Part shown: positions 50,897 through 60,839 of the stretch, piece after piece
How the letters are laid out: every line of letters begins with the position of its first letter
Numbering within the stretch: the stretch's first letter is position 1
Origin: Pseudomonas sp. LBUM920
Lineage (GTDB): Bacteria; Pseudomonadota; Gammaproteobacteria; Pseudomonadales; Pseudomonadaceae
Direction of reading: 5' to 3'
Assembly: GCF_003852315.1 (NCBI RefSeq)
Contig: NZ_CP027762.1
Location: 1,407,501-1,471,500, forward strand
DNA: 64,000 nt
Notes under the pieces: model-generated
Databases searched by the model: none
Told to the model about the DNA's origin: nothing
The model's input: only the letters and a program-made list of their open reading frames with translations
Translations under genes and position numbers: made by a program

Positions 50897-51706
50897 ATGC
50901 TTAAACAACGAATCATCACAGCACTGATCCTGCTGCCGATTGCCTTGTGTGGTTTTTTTCTGCTCGACGGTTCCGGCTTTGCGCTGTTTATCGGCCTGGT
51001 CGTTACCCTGGGTGCTTGGGAATGGGCACGCCTGGCTGGCTTCAACGAGCGGTTGCCGCGCGTGGTTTACGCCGCTGTGGTGGCGCTGTTGCTGTTTCTC
51101 ATGCATACGCTTTCGAGCATTGTCGTGCCTTGGGTGTTGGGGGCAGCGGTGCTGTGGTGGGCGCTCGCGACCTTCCTGGTGCTGACCTACCCGCGCACCA
51201 GCGGCCAATGGTCCAGCGTGGCCAGCAAGTTGGTGATTGGTCTTCTGATTTTGCTGCCGGCCTGGCAAGGGCTGGTGGAAATCAAGAATTCGCCGATGGG
51301 CAACTGGCTGATCATGGCGGTGATGGTGCTGGTGTGGGGGGCTGACATTGGTGCCTACTTCTCCGGCCGGGCGTTCGGCAAGCGCAAGTTGGCGCCAGCC
51401 GTCAGCCCGGGCAAGAGCTGGGAAGGTGTTTACGGTGGCTTGGCATTGACGTTGGTGATCACGCTGGTTGTCGGCGTGGTGCGCGACTGGTCGGTCAAGG
51501 AAATTCTTCTGGCTTTGCTGGGCACTGCCGTTGTGGTGTTCATCTCCGTGGTGGGTGATCTCACCGAAAGCATGTTCAAGCGCCAGGCCGGAATCAAGGA
51601 CAGCAGCAACCTGCTGCCGGGTCATGGCGGCGTGCTGGATCGAATCGACAGCCTTACCGCTGCCATTCCCATCTTCGCCGTGCTGTTGTGGATGGCGGCT
51701 TCGTGA
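50897..51706 (+). CDS. cdsA: CDP-diglyceride synthetase
   Basis: A 269-residue inner-membrane enzyme with about seven helices making CDP-diacylglycerol from phosphatidate and CTP. The signature VGDLTESMFKRQAGIKDS and GGVLDRIDS region is present. ATG 50897 directly follows the uppS stop; its own stop overlaps the dxr GTG start. Confidence 0.97.
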   Translation: MLKQRIITALILLPIALCGFFLLDGSGFALFIGLVVTLGAWEWARLAGFNERLPRVVYAAVVALLLFLMHTLSSIVVPWVLGAAVLWWALATFLVLTYPRTSGQWSSVASKLVIGLLILLPAWQGLVEIKNSPMGNWLIMAVMVLVWGADIGAYFSGRAFGKRKLAPAVSPGKSWEGVYGGLALTLVITLVVGVVRDWSVKEILLALLGTAVVVFISVVGDLTESMFKRQAGIKDSSNLLPGHGGVLDRIDSLTAAIPIFAVLLWMAAS

Positions 51707-52893
51707 GCCGCCTGCAACAGGTGACCGTGCTGGGCGCGACCGGCTCGGTCGGGCTCAGTACGCTGGATGTGATCGCTCGCCATCCAGATCGTTATCGGGT
51801 ATTTGCGCTGACCGGCTTCTCTCGCTTGAATGAGTTGCTGGCCTTGTGCGTGCGTCATACGCCTAGATTCGCCGTTGTGCCAGAGGCGTCGGTAGCGCGC
51901 GGCTTGCAGGACCAATTGAGGTCTGCAGGCCTTGCGACCCACGTATTGGTGGGCGAGGAGGGCTTGTGCCAGGTCTCGGCTGATGCCGAAGTCGACACTG
52001 TGGTGGCCGCCATTGTTGGCGCGGCAGGGTTGCGCCCGACACTGGCCGCGGTCGATGCCGGCAAAAAGATCCTGCTGGCCAATAAAGAGGCGCTGGTGAT
52101 GTCCGGCACGCTCTTTATGCAGGCTGTGCGCAAGAGTGGCGCCGTGCTGCTGCCTCTGGACAGCGAACACAATGCGATCTTCCAGTGCATGCCCGGTGAT
52201 TTTGCCCGAGGCCTGAGCCAGGTTGGCGTGCGGCGGATTCTCCTGACGGCTTCCGGTGGCCCTTTCCGACAAACTCCGCTGGCTGATCTTGAGCATGTCT
52301 CGCCTGATCAGGCGTGTGCACACCCAAACTGGTCGATGGGGCGAAAAATCTCCGTGGATTCGGCGAGCATGATGAACAAAGGCCTTGAGTTGATCGAGGC
52401 GTGCTGGTTGTTCGATGCGCGGCCTGATCAGGTCGAGGTGGTGATTCACCCGCAAAGTGTGATTCATTCCCTGGTCGACTATGTCGATGGTTCGGTTCTG
52501 GCCCAGCTGGGCAACCCCGATATGCGTACGCCAATTGCCAATGCGCTGGCCTGGCCGGAGCGGATTGATTCCGGCGTTGCGCCGTTGGACCTGTTTGCCA
52601 TTGCCCGCCTGGACTTCGAAGCGCCCGACGAGCAGCGCTTCCCGTGCCTGCGTCTGGCCCGGCAAGCGGCAGAGGCGGGCAACAGTGCGCCGGCCGTGCT
52701 CAATGCGGCCAACGAGGTGGCGGTGGCGGCGTTTCTTGACGGGCGTATTCGCTTTCCGCAGATCGCGAGTATCATCGAGGACGTTTTGAGTCTTGAGCCC
52801 GTTGTGGCAGTGGATGATTTGGGTGCAGTGTTCGAGGCCGATACGAAGGCCCGGGCCCTGGCCCAGCAGTGGTTGAACCGCAACGCGCGTTAG
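51703..52893 (+). CDS. dxr: 1-deoxy-D-xylulose-5-phosphate reductoisomerase
   Basis: A 396-residue enzyme of the MEP isoprenoid pathway, using NADPH (motif VLGATGSVGLSTLDVI). It has the metal-binding LANKEAL and DSEHNAIFQC segments. The start is GTG 51703, inside a GTGA overlap with cdsA; another in-frame GTG at 51688 is less likely from family alignment. Confidence 0.97.
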   Translation: MSRLQQVTVLGATGSVGLSTLDVIARHPDRYRVFALTGFSRLNELLALCVRHTPRFAVVPEASVARGLQDQLRSAGLATHVLVGEEGLCQVSADAEVDTVVAAIVGAAGLRPTLAAVDAGKKILLANKEALVMSGTLFMQAVRKSGAVLLPLDSEHNAIFQCMPGDFARGLSQVGVRRILLTASGGPFRQTPLADLEHVSPDQACAHPNWSMGRKISVDSASMMNKGLELIEACWLFDARPDQVEVVIHPQSVIHSLVDYVDGSVLAQLGNPDMRTPIANALAWPERIDSGVAPLDLFAIARLDFEAPDEQRFPCLRLARQAAEAGNSAPAVLNAANEVAVAAFLDGRIRFPQIASIIEDVLSLEPVVAVDDLGAVFEADTKARALAQQWLNRNAR

Positions 52894-52946
52894 TCTGTGG
52901 GCAGGTTTGAGTCTTCAGGCACTGGATTGGAATGCGGAGAAATTAG

Positions 52947-54299
52947 ATGAGTGCGCTCTACATGATTGTCGGCACCCTGGTTGCTCTGGGTGTGCTGGTA
53001 ACCTTTCACGAATTCGGCCACTTTTGGGTCGCGCGTCGTTGCGGCGTCAAGGTGCTGCGCTTTTCCGTCGGTTTCGGCATGCCGCTGTTGCGTTGGCACG
53101 ACCGTCGGGGCACTGAATTCGTGATTGCGGCCATTCCGCTGGGCGGCTACGTCAAGATGCTCGACGAGCGTGAAGGCGAGGTACCTGTCGATCAGTTGGA
53201 CCAATCCTTCAACCGTAAGACCGTTCGTCAGCGTATCGCCATTGTCGCAGCCGGCCCGATCGCCAATTTCCTCTTGGCAATCGTGTTCTTCTGGGTCCTG
53301 GCCATGATGGGCAGCCAGCAGGTGCGCCCGGTCATCGGCGCAGTTGAAGCAGACAGCATGGCGGCCAAGGCCGGGCTGATCGCTGGGCAGGAAATTGTTT
53401 CCATTGATGGCGAGCCCACCACCGGCTGGGGCGCTGTCAATTTGCAGTTGGTTCGCCGTATGGGCGAAAGCGGCACTATTAATGTGGTGGTGCGCGAGCA
53501 GGATTCCACCGCCGAGACGCCGCGTGAATTGTCCCTGGACCATTGGCTCAAAGGCGCAGAAGAGCCTGATCCGATCAAGTCTCTGGGCATTCGTCCGTGG
53601 CGTCCGGCCCTGCCGCCGGTGCTCGCCGAGCTGGACCCGAAAGGCCCGGCGCAGGCCGCAGGTCTGAAAACCGGCGATCGCCTGTTGGCGCTGGATGGTC
53701 AGGCGCTGGGCGACTGGCAGCAAGTGGTGGATCTGGTGCGTGTACGGCCTGATACCAAAATTGTGCTGAAAGTTGAGCGCGATGGTGCTCAAATCGACGT
53801 CCCTGTGACCCTGGCTGTTCGCGGGGAAGCCAAGGCGGCCGGGGGTTACCTCGGTGCGGGGGTAAAAGGTGTCGAGTGGCCGCCATCGATGGTGCGCGAG
53901 GTGAGCTTCGGGCCTTTGGCGGCAATTGGCGAGGGTGCAAAACGCACTTGGACCATGAGTGTGCTGACGCTCGAATCGCTCAAGAAAATGTTGTTCGGCG
54001 AGCTCTCGGTAAAAAACTTGAGTGGACCGATAACCATTGCTAAAGTGGCGGGCGCTTCTGCCCAGTCGGGTGTCGCGGATTTCCTGAATTTCCTGGCTTA
54101 TCTGAGTATTAGCCTTGGAGTTCTGAATTTGCTGCCCATTCCAGTATTGGATGGGGGGCATCTGTTGTTTTATCTGGTCGAGTGGGTGCGTGGTCGCCCC
54201 TTGTCGGATCGGGTGCAGGGTTGGGGGATACAGATCGGTATCAGTTTGGTGGTCGGAGTGATGTTGTTAGCTCTGGTCAACGATCTGGGACGACTGTAA
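52947..54299 (+). CDS. rseP: Site-2 intramembrane protease RseP
   Basis: A 450-residue inner-membrane zinc protease with the HEFGH motif (21-25) in TM1, two PDZ domains (about 120-310) and the second metal-binding motif PVLDGGH near the C-terminus. It completes regulated proteolysis of the anti-sigma factor MucA, freeing AlgU. Placed before bamA as in other gammaproteobacteria. Confidence 0.97.
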   Translation: MSALYMIVGTLVALGVLVTFHEFGHFWVARRCGVKVLRFSVGFGMPLLRWHDRRGTEFVIAAIPLGGYVKMLDEREGEVPVDQLDQSFNRKTVRQRIAIVAAGPIANFLLAIVFFWVLAMMGSQQVRPVIGAVEADSMAAKAGLIAGQEIVSIDGEPTTGWGAVNLQLVRRMGESGTINVVVREQDSTAETPRELSLDHWLKGAEEPDPIKSLGIRPWRPALPPVLAELDPKGPAQAAGLKTGDRLLALDGQALGDWQQVVDLVRVRPDTKIVLKVERDGAQIDVPVTLAVRGEAKAAGGYLGAGVKGVEWPPSMVREVSFGPLAAIGEGAKRTWTMSVLTLESLKKMLFGELSVKNLSGPITIAKVAGASAQSGVADFLNFLAYLSISLGVLNLLPIPVLDGGHLLFYLVEWVRGRPLSDRVQGWGIQIGISLVVGVMLLALVNDLGRL

Positions 54300-54319
54300 C
54301 GCTTCGCTGAATTGCGAAT

Positions 54320-54344
54320 CTGCCGCATTTTGCGGCAGTTTGTT
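54320..54344 (+). terminator. Hairpin with T-rich tail between rseP and bamA
   Basis: Stem CTGCCGCA / TGCGGCAG with a 3-nt loop and TTTGTTTATT tail. It may attenuate read-through into bamA or mark an internal promoter boundary. Confidence 0.7.
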
Positions 54345-54373
54345 TATTGCCAGTTGGAATAAGAAAGGACTTC

Positions 54374-56764
54374 ATGAAACGTCTGCTGCTAACTGCGGTT
54401 CTCACCGTATTGATGATCGCCGAAGTTCACGCCGAGTCCTTCACTATCTCCGATATTCGCGTCAACGGCCTCCAGCGGGTTTCCGCGGGTAGCGTCTTTG
54501 GTGCCTTGCCGTTGAACGTCGGGGAACAGGCGGATGATCGTCGCCTGGTGGAATCCACTCGTGCGCTGTTCAAAACCGGGTTCTTTCAAGATATCCAACT
54601 GGGTCGCGAAGGCAACGTCCTGGTCATCACTGTCGTCGAGCGACCTTCTGTCGCCAGTATCGAGATCGAAGGTAACAAGGCGATCTCCACTGAAGACTTG
54701 ATGAAGGGTCTCAAGCAATCCGGCCTTGCCGAGGGCGAGATCTTCCAGCGCGCCACCCTTGAAGGTGTGCGTAACGAATTGCAACGTCAGTACGTTGCCC
54801 AGGGCCGCTACTCCGCGACCGTGGAAACAGAAGTGATCCCGCAGCCTCGTAACCGTGTTGGCCTCAAGGTCAAGATCAACGAAGGCACCGTGGCGGCAAT
54901 TCAGCACATCAACGTGGTGGGTAACACCAAGTTTGCTGATGACGACCTGATCGACCTGTTCGAACTCAAGACCACCAACTGGTTGTCGTTCTTCAAGAAC
55001 GATGACAAGTACGCCCGTGAAAAACTGTCGGGTGACCTGGAACGTCTGCGCTCCTACTACCTGGACCGTGGCTATATCAACATGGATATCGCTTCGACCC
55101 AGGTGTCCATCACCCCGGACAAGAAGCACGTCTACATTACTGTCAACGTCAACGAAGGCGAGAAGTACACCGTTCGTGACGTGAAACTCAGCGGCGACCT
55201 GAAAGTACCTGAAGACCAGGTCAAGGCGCTGTTGCTGGTACAGAAAAACCAGGTGTTCTCGCGCAAGCTGATGACCACCACGTCCGAGCTGATCACCCGT
55301 CGTCTGGGTAACGAAGGCTATACCTTTGCCAACGTCAACGGCGTACCGACTCCGCACGATGATGACCACACTGTGGACATCACCTTCGTCGTTGACCCGG
55401 GCAAGCGCGCCTACGTGAACCGCATCAACTTCCGTGGCAACACCAAGTCTGCGGACGAAGTGCTGCGTCGTGAGATGCGTCAAATGGAAGGTGGCTGGGC
55501 GTCGACTTACCTGATCGACCAGTCCAAGACTCGTCTTGAGCGCCTGGGCTTCTTCAAAGAAGTCAACGTCGAAACCCCGGCCGTACCGGGCGTTGATGAC
55601 CAGGTTGATGTGAACTACGCCGTTGAAGAACAAGCGTCGGGTTCGATCACCGCCAGCGTTGGTTTCGCACAGAGCGCCGGTCTGATCCTCGGCGGCTCGA
55701 TCACCCAGAACAACTTCCTCGGTACCGGTAACAAGGTTTCCATCGGCCTGACCCGAAGCGAATACCAGAGCCGCTATAACTTCGGTTATGTCGACCCCTA
55801 CTGGACTGCTGATGGTGTGAGCTTGGGCTACAACGCCTTCTACCGCACCACTGACTACAAAGACCTCGACGTTGACGTTGCAAGCTATGCGATCGACAGC
55901 CTCGGCGCCGGTGTGAACATCGGTTACCCGATCAGCGAGACGTCGCGTCTGACCTTCGGCCTGACCGCGCAACAAGACAAGATCAAGACCGGTGTGTACA
56001 CCGTGGACGAAATCTTCGACTTCGTGCGTAAAGAGGGTGACCAGTTCCTGAACTTCAAGGCTTCGGCCGGTTGGTCGGAATCGACCCTGAACAAAGGCGT
56101 GCTGGCGACCCGTGGTCACTCCCAGAGCCTCACGGCAGAAGTGACTACGCCGGGCAGCGACCTGTCGTTCTTCAAGCTCGACTACCGTGGTCAGTTGTTC
56201 CAGCCGTTGAGCGATAACTACACCATGCGTCTGCACACTGAGCTGGGTTATGGCGACGGTTATGGTTCGACCAATGGCTTGCCGTTCTACGAGAACTACT
56301 ATGCTGGTGGTTTCAACTCGGTGCGTGGCTTCAAGGACAGCACCTTGGGTCCACGTGGTACGCCGAGCCGTGGCGTTGGCGTAACGGGTAACCAGGGCAC
56401 TCTGGCTGACTCGGACAACGATCCCCTGCCATTCGGTGGTAACGTTCTGATTCAAGGTGGTGCGGAGATTCTGTTCCCGCTGCCATTCGTCAAGGACCAG
56501 CGATCCCTGCGTACTTCGGTCTTCTGGGATGTGGGTAACGTGTTCGACTCCAAGTGCGAACAGGTTAAAAACCCGGCACCTAATTCCGTGTCCAACACCC
56601 AGTGCAACGACGTGAGCCTCAGCAACCTGGCGAGCTCCGTGGGTGTGGGTGTGACATGGGTGACCGCGCTTGGCCCATTGAGCTTTGCTCTGGCCATGCC
56701 GATCAAGAAACCGGATAACGCTGAAACCCAGATTTTCCAATTCTCCCTCGGCCAGACGTTCTAA
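54374..56764 (+). CDS. bamA: Outer membrane protein assembly factor BamA
   Basis: A 796-residue Omp85-family protein. After a signal peptide (cleavage after VHA, about residue 20), five POTRA domains span about 22-425, then a 16-stranded barrel. The barrel has the VRGF motif (SVRGFKDSTLGPRG) in loop 6 and ends in Phe (FSLGQTF). ATG 54374 gives the signal; the in-frame codons upstream do not. Confidence 0.98.
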   Translation: MKRLLLTAVLTVLMIAEVHAESFTISDIRVNGLQRVSAGSVFGALPLNVGEQADDRRLVESTRALFKTGFFQDIQLGREGNVLVITVVERPSVASIEIEGNKAISTEDLMKGLKQSGLAEGEIFQRATLEGVRNELQRQYVAQGRYSATVETEVIPQPRNRVGLKVKINEGTVAAIQHINVVGNTKFADDDLIDLFELKTTNWLSFFKNDDKYAREKLSGDLERLRSYYLDRGYINMDIASTQVSITPDKKHVYITVNVNEGEKYTVRDVKLSGDLKVPEDQVKALLLVQKNQVFSRKLMTTTSELITRRLGNEGYTFANVNGVPTPHDDDHTVDITFVVDPGKRAYVNRINFRGNTKSADEVLRREMRQMEGGWASTYLIDQSKTRLERLGFFKEVNVETPAVPGVDDQVDVNYAVEEQASGSITASVGFAQSAGLILGGSITQNNFLGTGNKVSIGLTRSEYQSRYNFGYVDPYWTADGVSLGYNAFYRTTDYKDLDVDVASYAIDSLGAGVNIGYPISETSRLTFGLTAQQDKIKTGVYTVDEIFDFVRKEGDQFLNFKASAGWSESTLNKGVLATRGHSQSLTAEVTTPGSDLSFFKLDYRGQLFQPLSDNYTMRLHTELGYGDGYGSTNGLPFYENYYAGGFNSVRGFKDSTLGPRGTPSRGVGVTGNQGTLADSDNDPLPFGGNVLIQGGAEILFPLPFVKDQRSLRTSVFWDVGNVFDSKCEQVKNPAPNSVSNTQCNDVSLSNLASSVGVGVTWVTALGPLSFALAMPIKKPDNAETQIFQFSLGQTF

Positions 56765-56809
56765 GCGTCTGACCCAAGATAACGACAACGGATTCTGTAG
56801 GAGTACATC

Positions 56810-57313
56810 GTGCGCAAGTTGACTCAATTGGTTCTGCTGGCCACCGTGCTGGTGACCACCCCGGCCTTCGCCGAAATGAAAATCGCCGTCCTGAACTATC
56901 AGATGGCTCTGCTGGAGTCCGACGCGGCCAAGCGTTACGCAGTGGATGCCGAGAAAAAATTCGGTCCGCAACTGACCAAGCTGAAAACGCTGGAGAGCAG
57001 TGCCAAAGGCATCCAGGATCGTCTGGTAGCCGGTGGCGACAAAATGCAGCAAGGCGAGCGTGAGCGCCTGGAGCTTGAATTCAAGCAAAAGGCCCGTGAC
57101 TACCAGTTCCAGTCCAAGGAGCTGAACGAAGCCAAAGCCGTTGCCGACCGTGAAATGCTCAAGCAGCTCAAGCCGAAACTCGACAGCGCTGTGGAAGAAG
57201 TCATCAAGAAAGGTGCCTTTGACCTGGTGTTCGAACGCGGCGCCGTGATCGACGTCAAGCCTCAATACGACATCACCCGCCAGGTGATCGAGCGCATGAA
57301 CCAGCTGAAGTAA
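56810..57313 (+). CDS. skp: Periplasmic chaperone Skp/OmpH
   Basis: A 167-residue periplasmic chaperone with a signal ending in PAFA and a long helical, charged body with coiled-coil arms. It holds unfolded outer membrane proteins for BamA. The start is GTG 56810, with TAGGAG upstream. Confidence 0.93.
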   Translation: MRKLTQLVLLATVLVTTPAFAEMKIAVLNYQMALLESDAAKRYAVDAEKKFGPQLTKLKTLESSAKGIQDRLVAGGDKMQQGERERLELEFKQKARDYQFQSKELNEAKAVADREMLKQLKPKLDSAVEEVIKKGAFDLVFERGAVIDVKPQYDITRQVIERMNQLK

Positions 57314-57316
57314 GCC

Positions 57317-58372
57317 ATGACCGCGACTATCAAACTCGGCGAGTTGGCCGAGTTCCTGGGGGCCACCTTGCGCGGCTCCCCGGAGAAAGAAATCACTGGG
57401 CTAGCCACCTTGCAGGGGGCTGGCCCAGCTCAGTTGAGCTTCCTCTCAAGTCCCAAATACCGTAAATACCTGGTCGACAGCCAAGCCGCAGCCGTGTTGC
57501 TGAAGGCCGCTGATGCCGAAGGGTTTGCCGGGGATGCGCTGGTGGTGGCCGATCCTTACCTGGCTTATGCCCGGGCCTCGCACCTGTTCGATCCAAAGCC
57601 AACGGCTGCTGGCGGTATTCATCCGTCTGCGGTCATTGCTGATGATGCCTGGGTTGACCCTGCGGCAAGCATTGGTGCGTTTGCCGTGATCGAGAGCGGC
57701 GCGCGCATTGCCGCCGGCGTCACAGTGGGTGCGCATTGCTTTATCGGCGCACGCTGCGAGATCGGTGCCGATGGCTGGCTGGCTCCGCGTGTCACCCTGT
57801 ACCACGACGTGCGTATCGGTGAACGTGTGGTCATTCAGTCGGGCGCCGTGATCGGGGGTGAAGGCTTCGGCTTTGCCGAATCCAAAGGCATCTGGCACAA
57901 GATTGCCCAGGTGGGCGGTGTGCTGATCGGCGACGACGTGGAAATCGGCGTCAATACCGCAGTGGACCGTGGCGCCTTGGCGGATACCGTCATCGGTAAC
58001 GGTGTGAAGCTCGACAACCAGATCCAGATTGCCCACAACGTACAGATTGGCGATCACACCGCCATGGCCGCGTGCGTGGGGATTTCCGGCAGCACCAAAA
58101 TCGGCAAGCATTGCATGCTCGCTGGTGGCGTCGGGTTGGTGGGGCACATCGAGATTTGCGACAACGTCTACATTACCGGCATGACCATGGTGACGCACTC
58201 GATCACCGAGCCTGGTGCCTATTCTTCCGGTACCGCCATGCAGCCCGCGGCTGAATGGCGCAAGAGTGCAGCACGTTTGCGGCAGATCGACGACATGGCT
58301 CGACGCCTCAAACAGCTGGAAAAGCGTGTTGGGGACGTGACCCCTGGCGGTAATGCTTCATCAGAAGGCTGA
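57317..58372 (+). CDS. lpxD: UDP-3-O-acylglucosamine N-acyltransferase
   Basis: A 351-residue lipid A enzyme adding the N-linked hydroxyacyl chain. An N-terminal uridine-binding domain is followed by a left-handed beta-helix of hexapeptide repeats with the catalytic His region IAHNVQIGDHTA. Starts four bases after skp. Confidence 0.98.
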   Translation: MTATIKLGELAEFLGATLRGSPEKEITGLATLQGAGPAQLSFLSSPKYRKYLVDSQAAAVLLKAADAEGFAGDALVVADPYLAYARASHLFDPKPTAAGGIHPSAVIADDAWVDPAASIGAFAVIESGARIAAGVTVGAHCFIGARCEIGADGWLAPRVTLYHDVRIGERVVIQSGAVIGGEGFGFAESKGIWHKIAQVGGVLIGDDVEIGVNTAVDRGALADTVIGNGVKLDNQIQIAHNVQIGDHTAMAACVGISGSTKIGKHCMLAGGVGLVGHIEICDNVYITGMTMVTHSITEPGAYSSGTAMQPAAEWRKSAARLRQIDDMARRLKQLEKRVGDVTPGGNASSEG

Positions 58373-58483
58373 TACCATTTCCATATCAAGTGTGCACAGC
58401 CGCTAGACTGCCTCCTTGATTTGCTAGCGGGGCGTGCGTTTTGTCCGCCCGCCCCCAATCTTTATTACAGGCTTCCCCCCGAA

Positions 58484-58924
58484 ATGATGGACATCAACGA
58501 GATTCGCGAATACCTGCCTCACCGTTACCCGTTCCTGCTGGTGGACCGTGTAGTGGACCTCAACATCGAGGAAAAGCGCATTCGTGCCTACAAGAATGTC
58601 AGCATCAACGAACCGTTCTTCAATGGCCACTTCCCCGCGCATCCAATCATGCCGGGCGTATTGATCATCGAAGCGATGGCCCAGGCTGCCGGTATCCTTG
58701 GTTTCAAAATGCTCGACCTCAAGCCTGCCGATGGCACGCTGTATTATTTCGTGGGCTCCGACAAGCTGCGTTTTCGCAACCCGGTCACACCGGGTGACCA
58801 GTTGATCCTGGAAGCCAAGTTCATCAGCTGCAAGCGCCAGATCTGGAAGTTCGAATGCCAGGCTTCGGTGGACGGCAAGCCGGTGTGCTCTGCTGAGATC
58901 ATCTGCGCGGAACGCAAACTATGA
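58484..58924 (+). CDS. fabZ: 3-hydroxyacyl-ACP dehydratase FabZ
   Basis: A 146-residue hot-dog fold enzyme of fatty acid elongation. The catalytic pair is His49 (FNGHFPAHP) and Glu63 (IIEAMAQ). ATG 58484 starts MMDINEIREY, as in Pseudomonas; ATG 58487 is possible. The 111-nt gap upstream is the largest within the lpx cluster. Overlaps lpxA by four bases (ATGA). Confidence 0.97.
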   Translation: MMDINEIREYLPHRYPFLLVDRVVDLNIEEKRIRAYKNVSINEPFFNGHFPAHPIMPGVLIIEAMAQAAGILGFKMLDLKPADGTLYYFVGSDKLRFRNPVTPGDQLILEAKFISCKRQIWKFECQASVDGKPVCSAEIICAERKL

Positions 58925-59697
58925 GTTTGATTGACCCTCGCGCAATCATCGATCCGTCGGCCGTTCTGGCCGCCGACGTTGAGGTCGGCCCATGGTCGAT
59001 CGTCGGCGCAGGTGTTGAAATCGGCGAGGGGACTGTCATCGGGCCACACGTGATCCTTAAGGGGCCGACCCGCATTGGCAAACACAATCGTATCTACCAG
59101 TTTTCCTCGGTAGGCGAAGACACCCCGGACATGAAGTACAAGGGTGAGGAAACACGCCTGGTAATCGGTGATCACAACATCATCCGTGAAGGCGTGACGA
59201 TTCACCGCGGTACCGTGCAGGATCGTGCCGAGACCACTCTGGGGGATCACAACCTGATCATGGCCTATGCCCACATCGGCCACGACAGCGTCATCGGCAA
59301 CCATTGCATTCTGGTCAACAACACTGCGTTGGCGGGCCATGTGCATGTTGATGACTGGGCGATTCTGTCTGGCTTTACCCTGGTGCATCAGTATTGCCAT
59401 ATTGGCGCCCACAGCTTTTCCGGCATGGGCACTGCGATCGGCAAGGACGTTCCGGCCTTCGTCACGGTATTCGGCAACCCGGCTGAAGCGCGCAGCATGA
59501 ACTTCGAAGGCATGCGCCGTCGCGGTTTCAGTGAAGATGCGATTCACGCCCTGCGCCGCGCCTATAAAGTGGTTTACCGTCAGGGTCTGACGGTTGACCA
59601 AGCCTTGACCGAACTGACCGAGCCGGCAGCGTTGTACCCGGAAGTCGCGGTGTTCCGTGACTCTATCCAGGCATCGACTCGCGGCATCACCCGCTGA
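58921..59697 (+). CDS. lpxA: UDP-N-acetylglucosamine acyltransferase
   Basis: A 258-residue beta-helix enzyme doing the first lipid A step. The catalytic His is His121 in AHIGHDS. The hydrocarbon-ruler position is Met169 (HSFSGMG), as in P. aeruginosa, where Met169 limits the chain to 3-hydroxydecanoate. So a C10 primary chain is predicted here. Confidence 0.98.
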   Translation: MSLIDPRAIIDPSAVLAADVEVGPWSIVGAGVEIGEGTVIGPHVILKGPTRIGKHNRIYQFSSVGEDTPDMKYKGEETRLVIGDHNIIREGVTIHRGTVQDRAETTLGDHNLIMAYAHIGHDSVIGNHCILVNNTALAGHVHVDDWAILSGFTLVHQYCHIGAHSFSGMGTAIGKDVPAFVTVFGNPAEARSMNFEGMRRRGFSEDAIHALRRAYKVVYRQGLTVDQALTELTEPAALYPEVAVFRDSIQASTRGITR

Positions 59698-59699
59698 TC

Positions 59700-60839
59700 A
59701 TGGCTAATCTGCGTATCGCGTTGGTGGCCGGAGAAGCTTCCGGCGATATTCTCGGCGCAGGCTTGATGCGGGCCCTCAAGGCCCAGCATCCCGCGGTGGA
59801 ATTTATCGGTGTGGGCGGCCCGCTCATGCAGGCCGAAGGGCTGACGTCCTACTTTCCCATGGAGCGTCTTTCCGTCATGGGTCTGGTGGAAGTGCTGGGC
59901 CGTCTGCGCGAGCTACTGGCTCGCCGCAAGCTGCTGATTCAGACCTTGATTGAAGAAAAGCCTGACGTCTTTATCGGAATCGATGCGCCGGACTTCACCC
60001 TCAATATCGAGCTCAAGTTGCGTCAGGCCGGGATTAAGACCGTGCACTACGTCAGCCCTTCGGTATGGGCGTGGCGGCAGAAGCGCGTGCTCAAGATCCG
60101 TGAAGGCTGCGATTTGATGCTGACACTGCTGCCGTTCGAAGCCAGGTTCTACGAAGAGAAGGGCGTGCCGGTGCGATTTGTCGGGCACACCCTGGCCGAT
60201 ACCATTCCGTTGCAAGCTGATCGCGCGGCTGCGCGTGCCGAGCTGGGTCTGCCCGACGGCCCGCTGGTAGCGTTGATGCCGGGCAGTCGCGGCGGTGAAG
60301 TCGGTCGCCTGGGGGCGCTGTTTTTTGACGCCGCCGAACGTCTGCAGGCGTTGAAGCCCGGCATTCGTTTTGTGTTGCCATGTGCCAGCCCGCAACGTCG
60401 TGCACAAATTGAAACGCTGCTGGAAGGGCGCACGCTGCCGGTGACCTTGCTGGACGGTCAGTCGCACCTGGCCCTGGCGGCATGTGATGCGGTACTGATC
60501 GCCTCAGGCACCGCCACCCTGGAAGCGTTGTTGTACAAGCGTCCGATGGTCGTGGCCTATCGCCTCGCGCCGCTGACGTTCTGGATTCTCAAGCGCATGG
60601 TCAAAAGTCCTTACATCTCCTTGCCCAACCTGTTGGCCCAGCGTCTGCTGGTCCCGGAGTTGTTGCAGGACGATGCAACGCCCCAGGCTCTGGCGCAAAC
60701 GCTGCTACCCTTGATCGACGGCGGCGAAGAACAGACCCGCGGTTTCGACGACATCCACCGGACCTTGCGCCGTGATGCGTCGAACCAGGCTGCAGACGCC
60801 GTGCTGACCTTGATTGGCCACAAACAGGAAGCCCTATGA
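59700..60839 (+). CDS. lpxB: Lipid A disaccharide synthase
   Basis: A 379-residue GT19 glycosyltransferase joining lipid X and UDP-diacylglucosamine. It has the N-terminal VAGEASGDILGAGLM, the VGLVEVLG and PSVWAWRQKR segments, and the nucleotide-binding region around LPGSRGGEVGRL and ASGTATLEALL. Starts three bases after the lpxA stop; overlaps rnhB (ATGA). Confidence 0.98.
   Translation: MANLRIALVAGEASGDILGAGLMRALKAQHPAVEFIGVGGPLMQAEGLTSYFPMERLSVMGLVEVLGRLRELLARRKLLIQTLIEEKPDVFIGIDAPDFTLNIELKLRQAGIKTVHYVSPSVWAWRQKRVLKIREGCDLMLTLLPFEARFYEEKGVPVRFVGHTLADTIPLQADRAAARAELGLPDGPLVALMPGSRGGEVGRLGALFFDAAERLQALKPGIRFVLPCASPQRRAQIETLLEGRTLPVTLLDGQSHLALAACDAVLIASGTATLEALLYKRPMVVAYRLAPLTFWILKRMVKSPYISLPNLLAQRLLVPELLQDDATPQALAQTLLPLIDGGEEQTRGFDDIHRTLRRDASNQAADAVLTLIGHKQEAL

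Noticed and set aside
54389..57265. 958-codon open frame antisense to bamA and skp
   Set aside because: It mirrors two certain genes; long antisense frames are common in GC-rich DNA. The translation is low-complexity and Val/Gln/His-rich with no domain.
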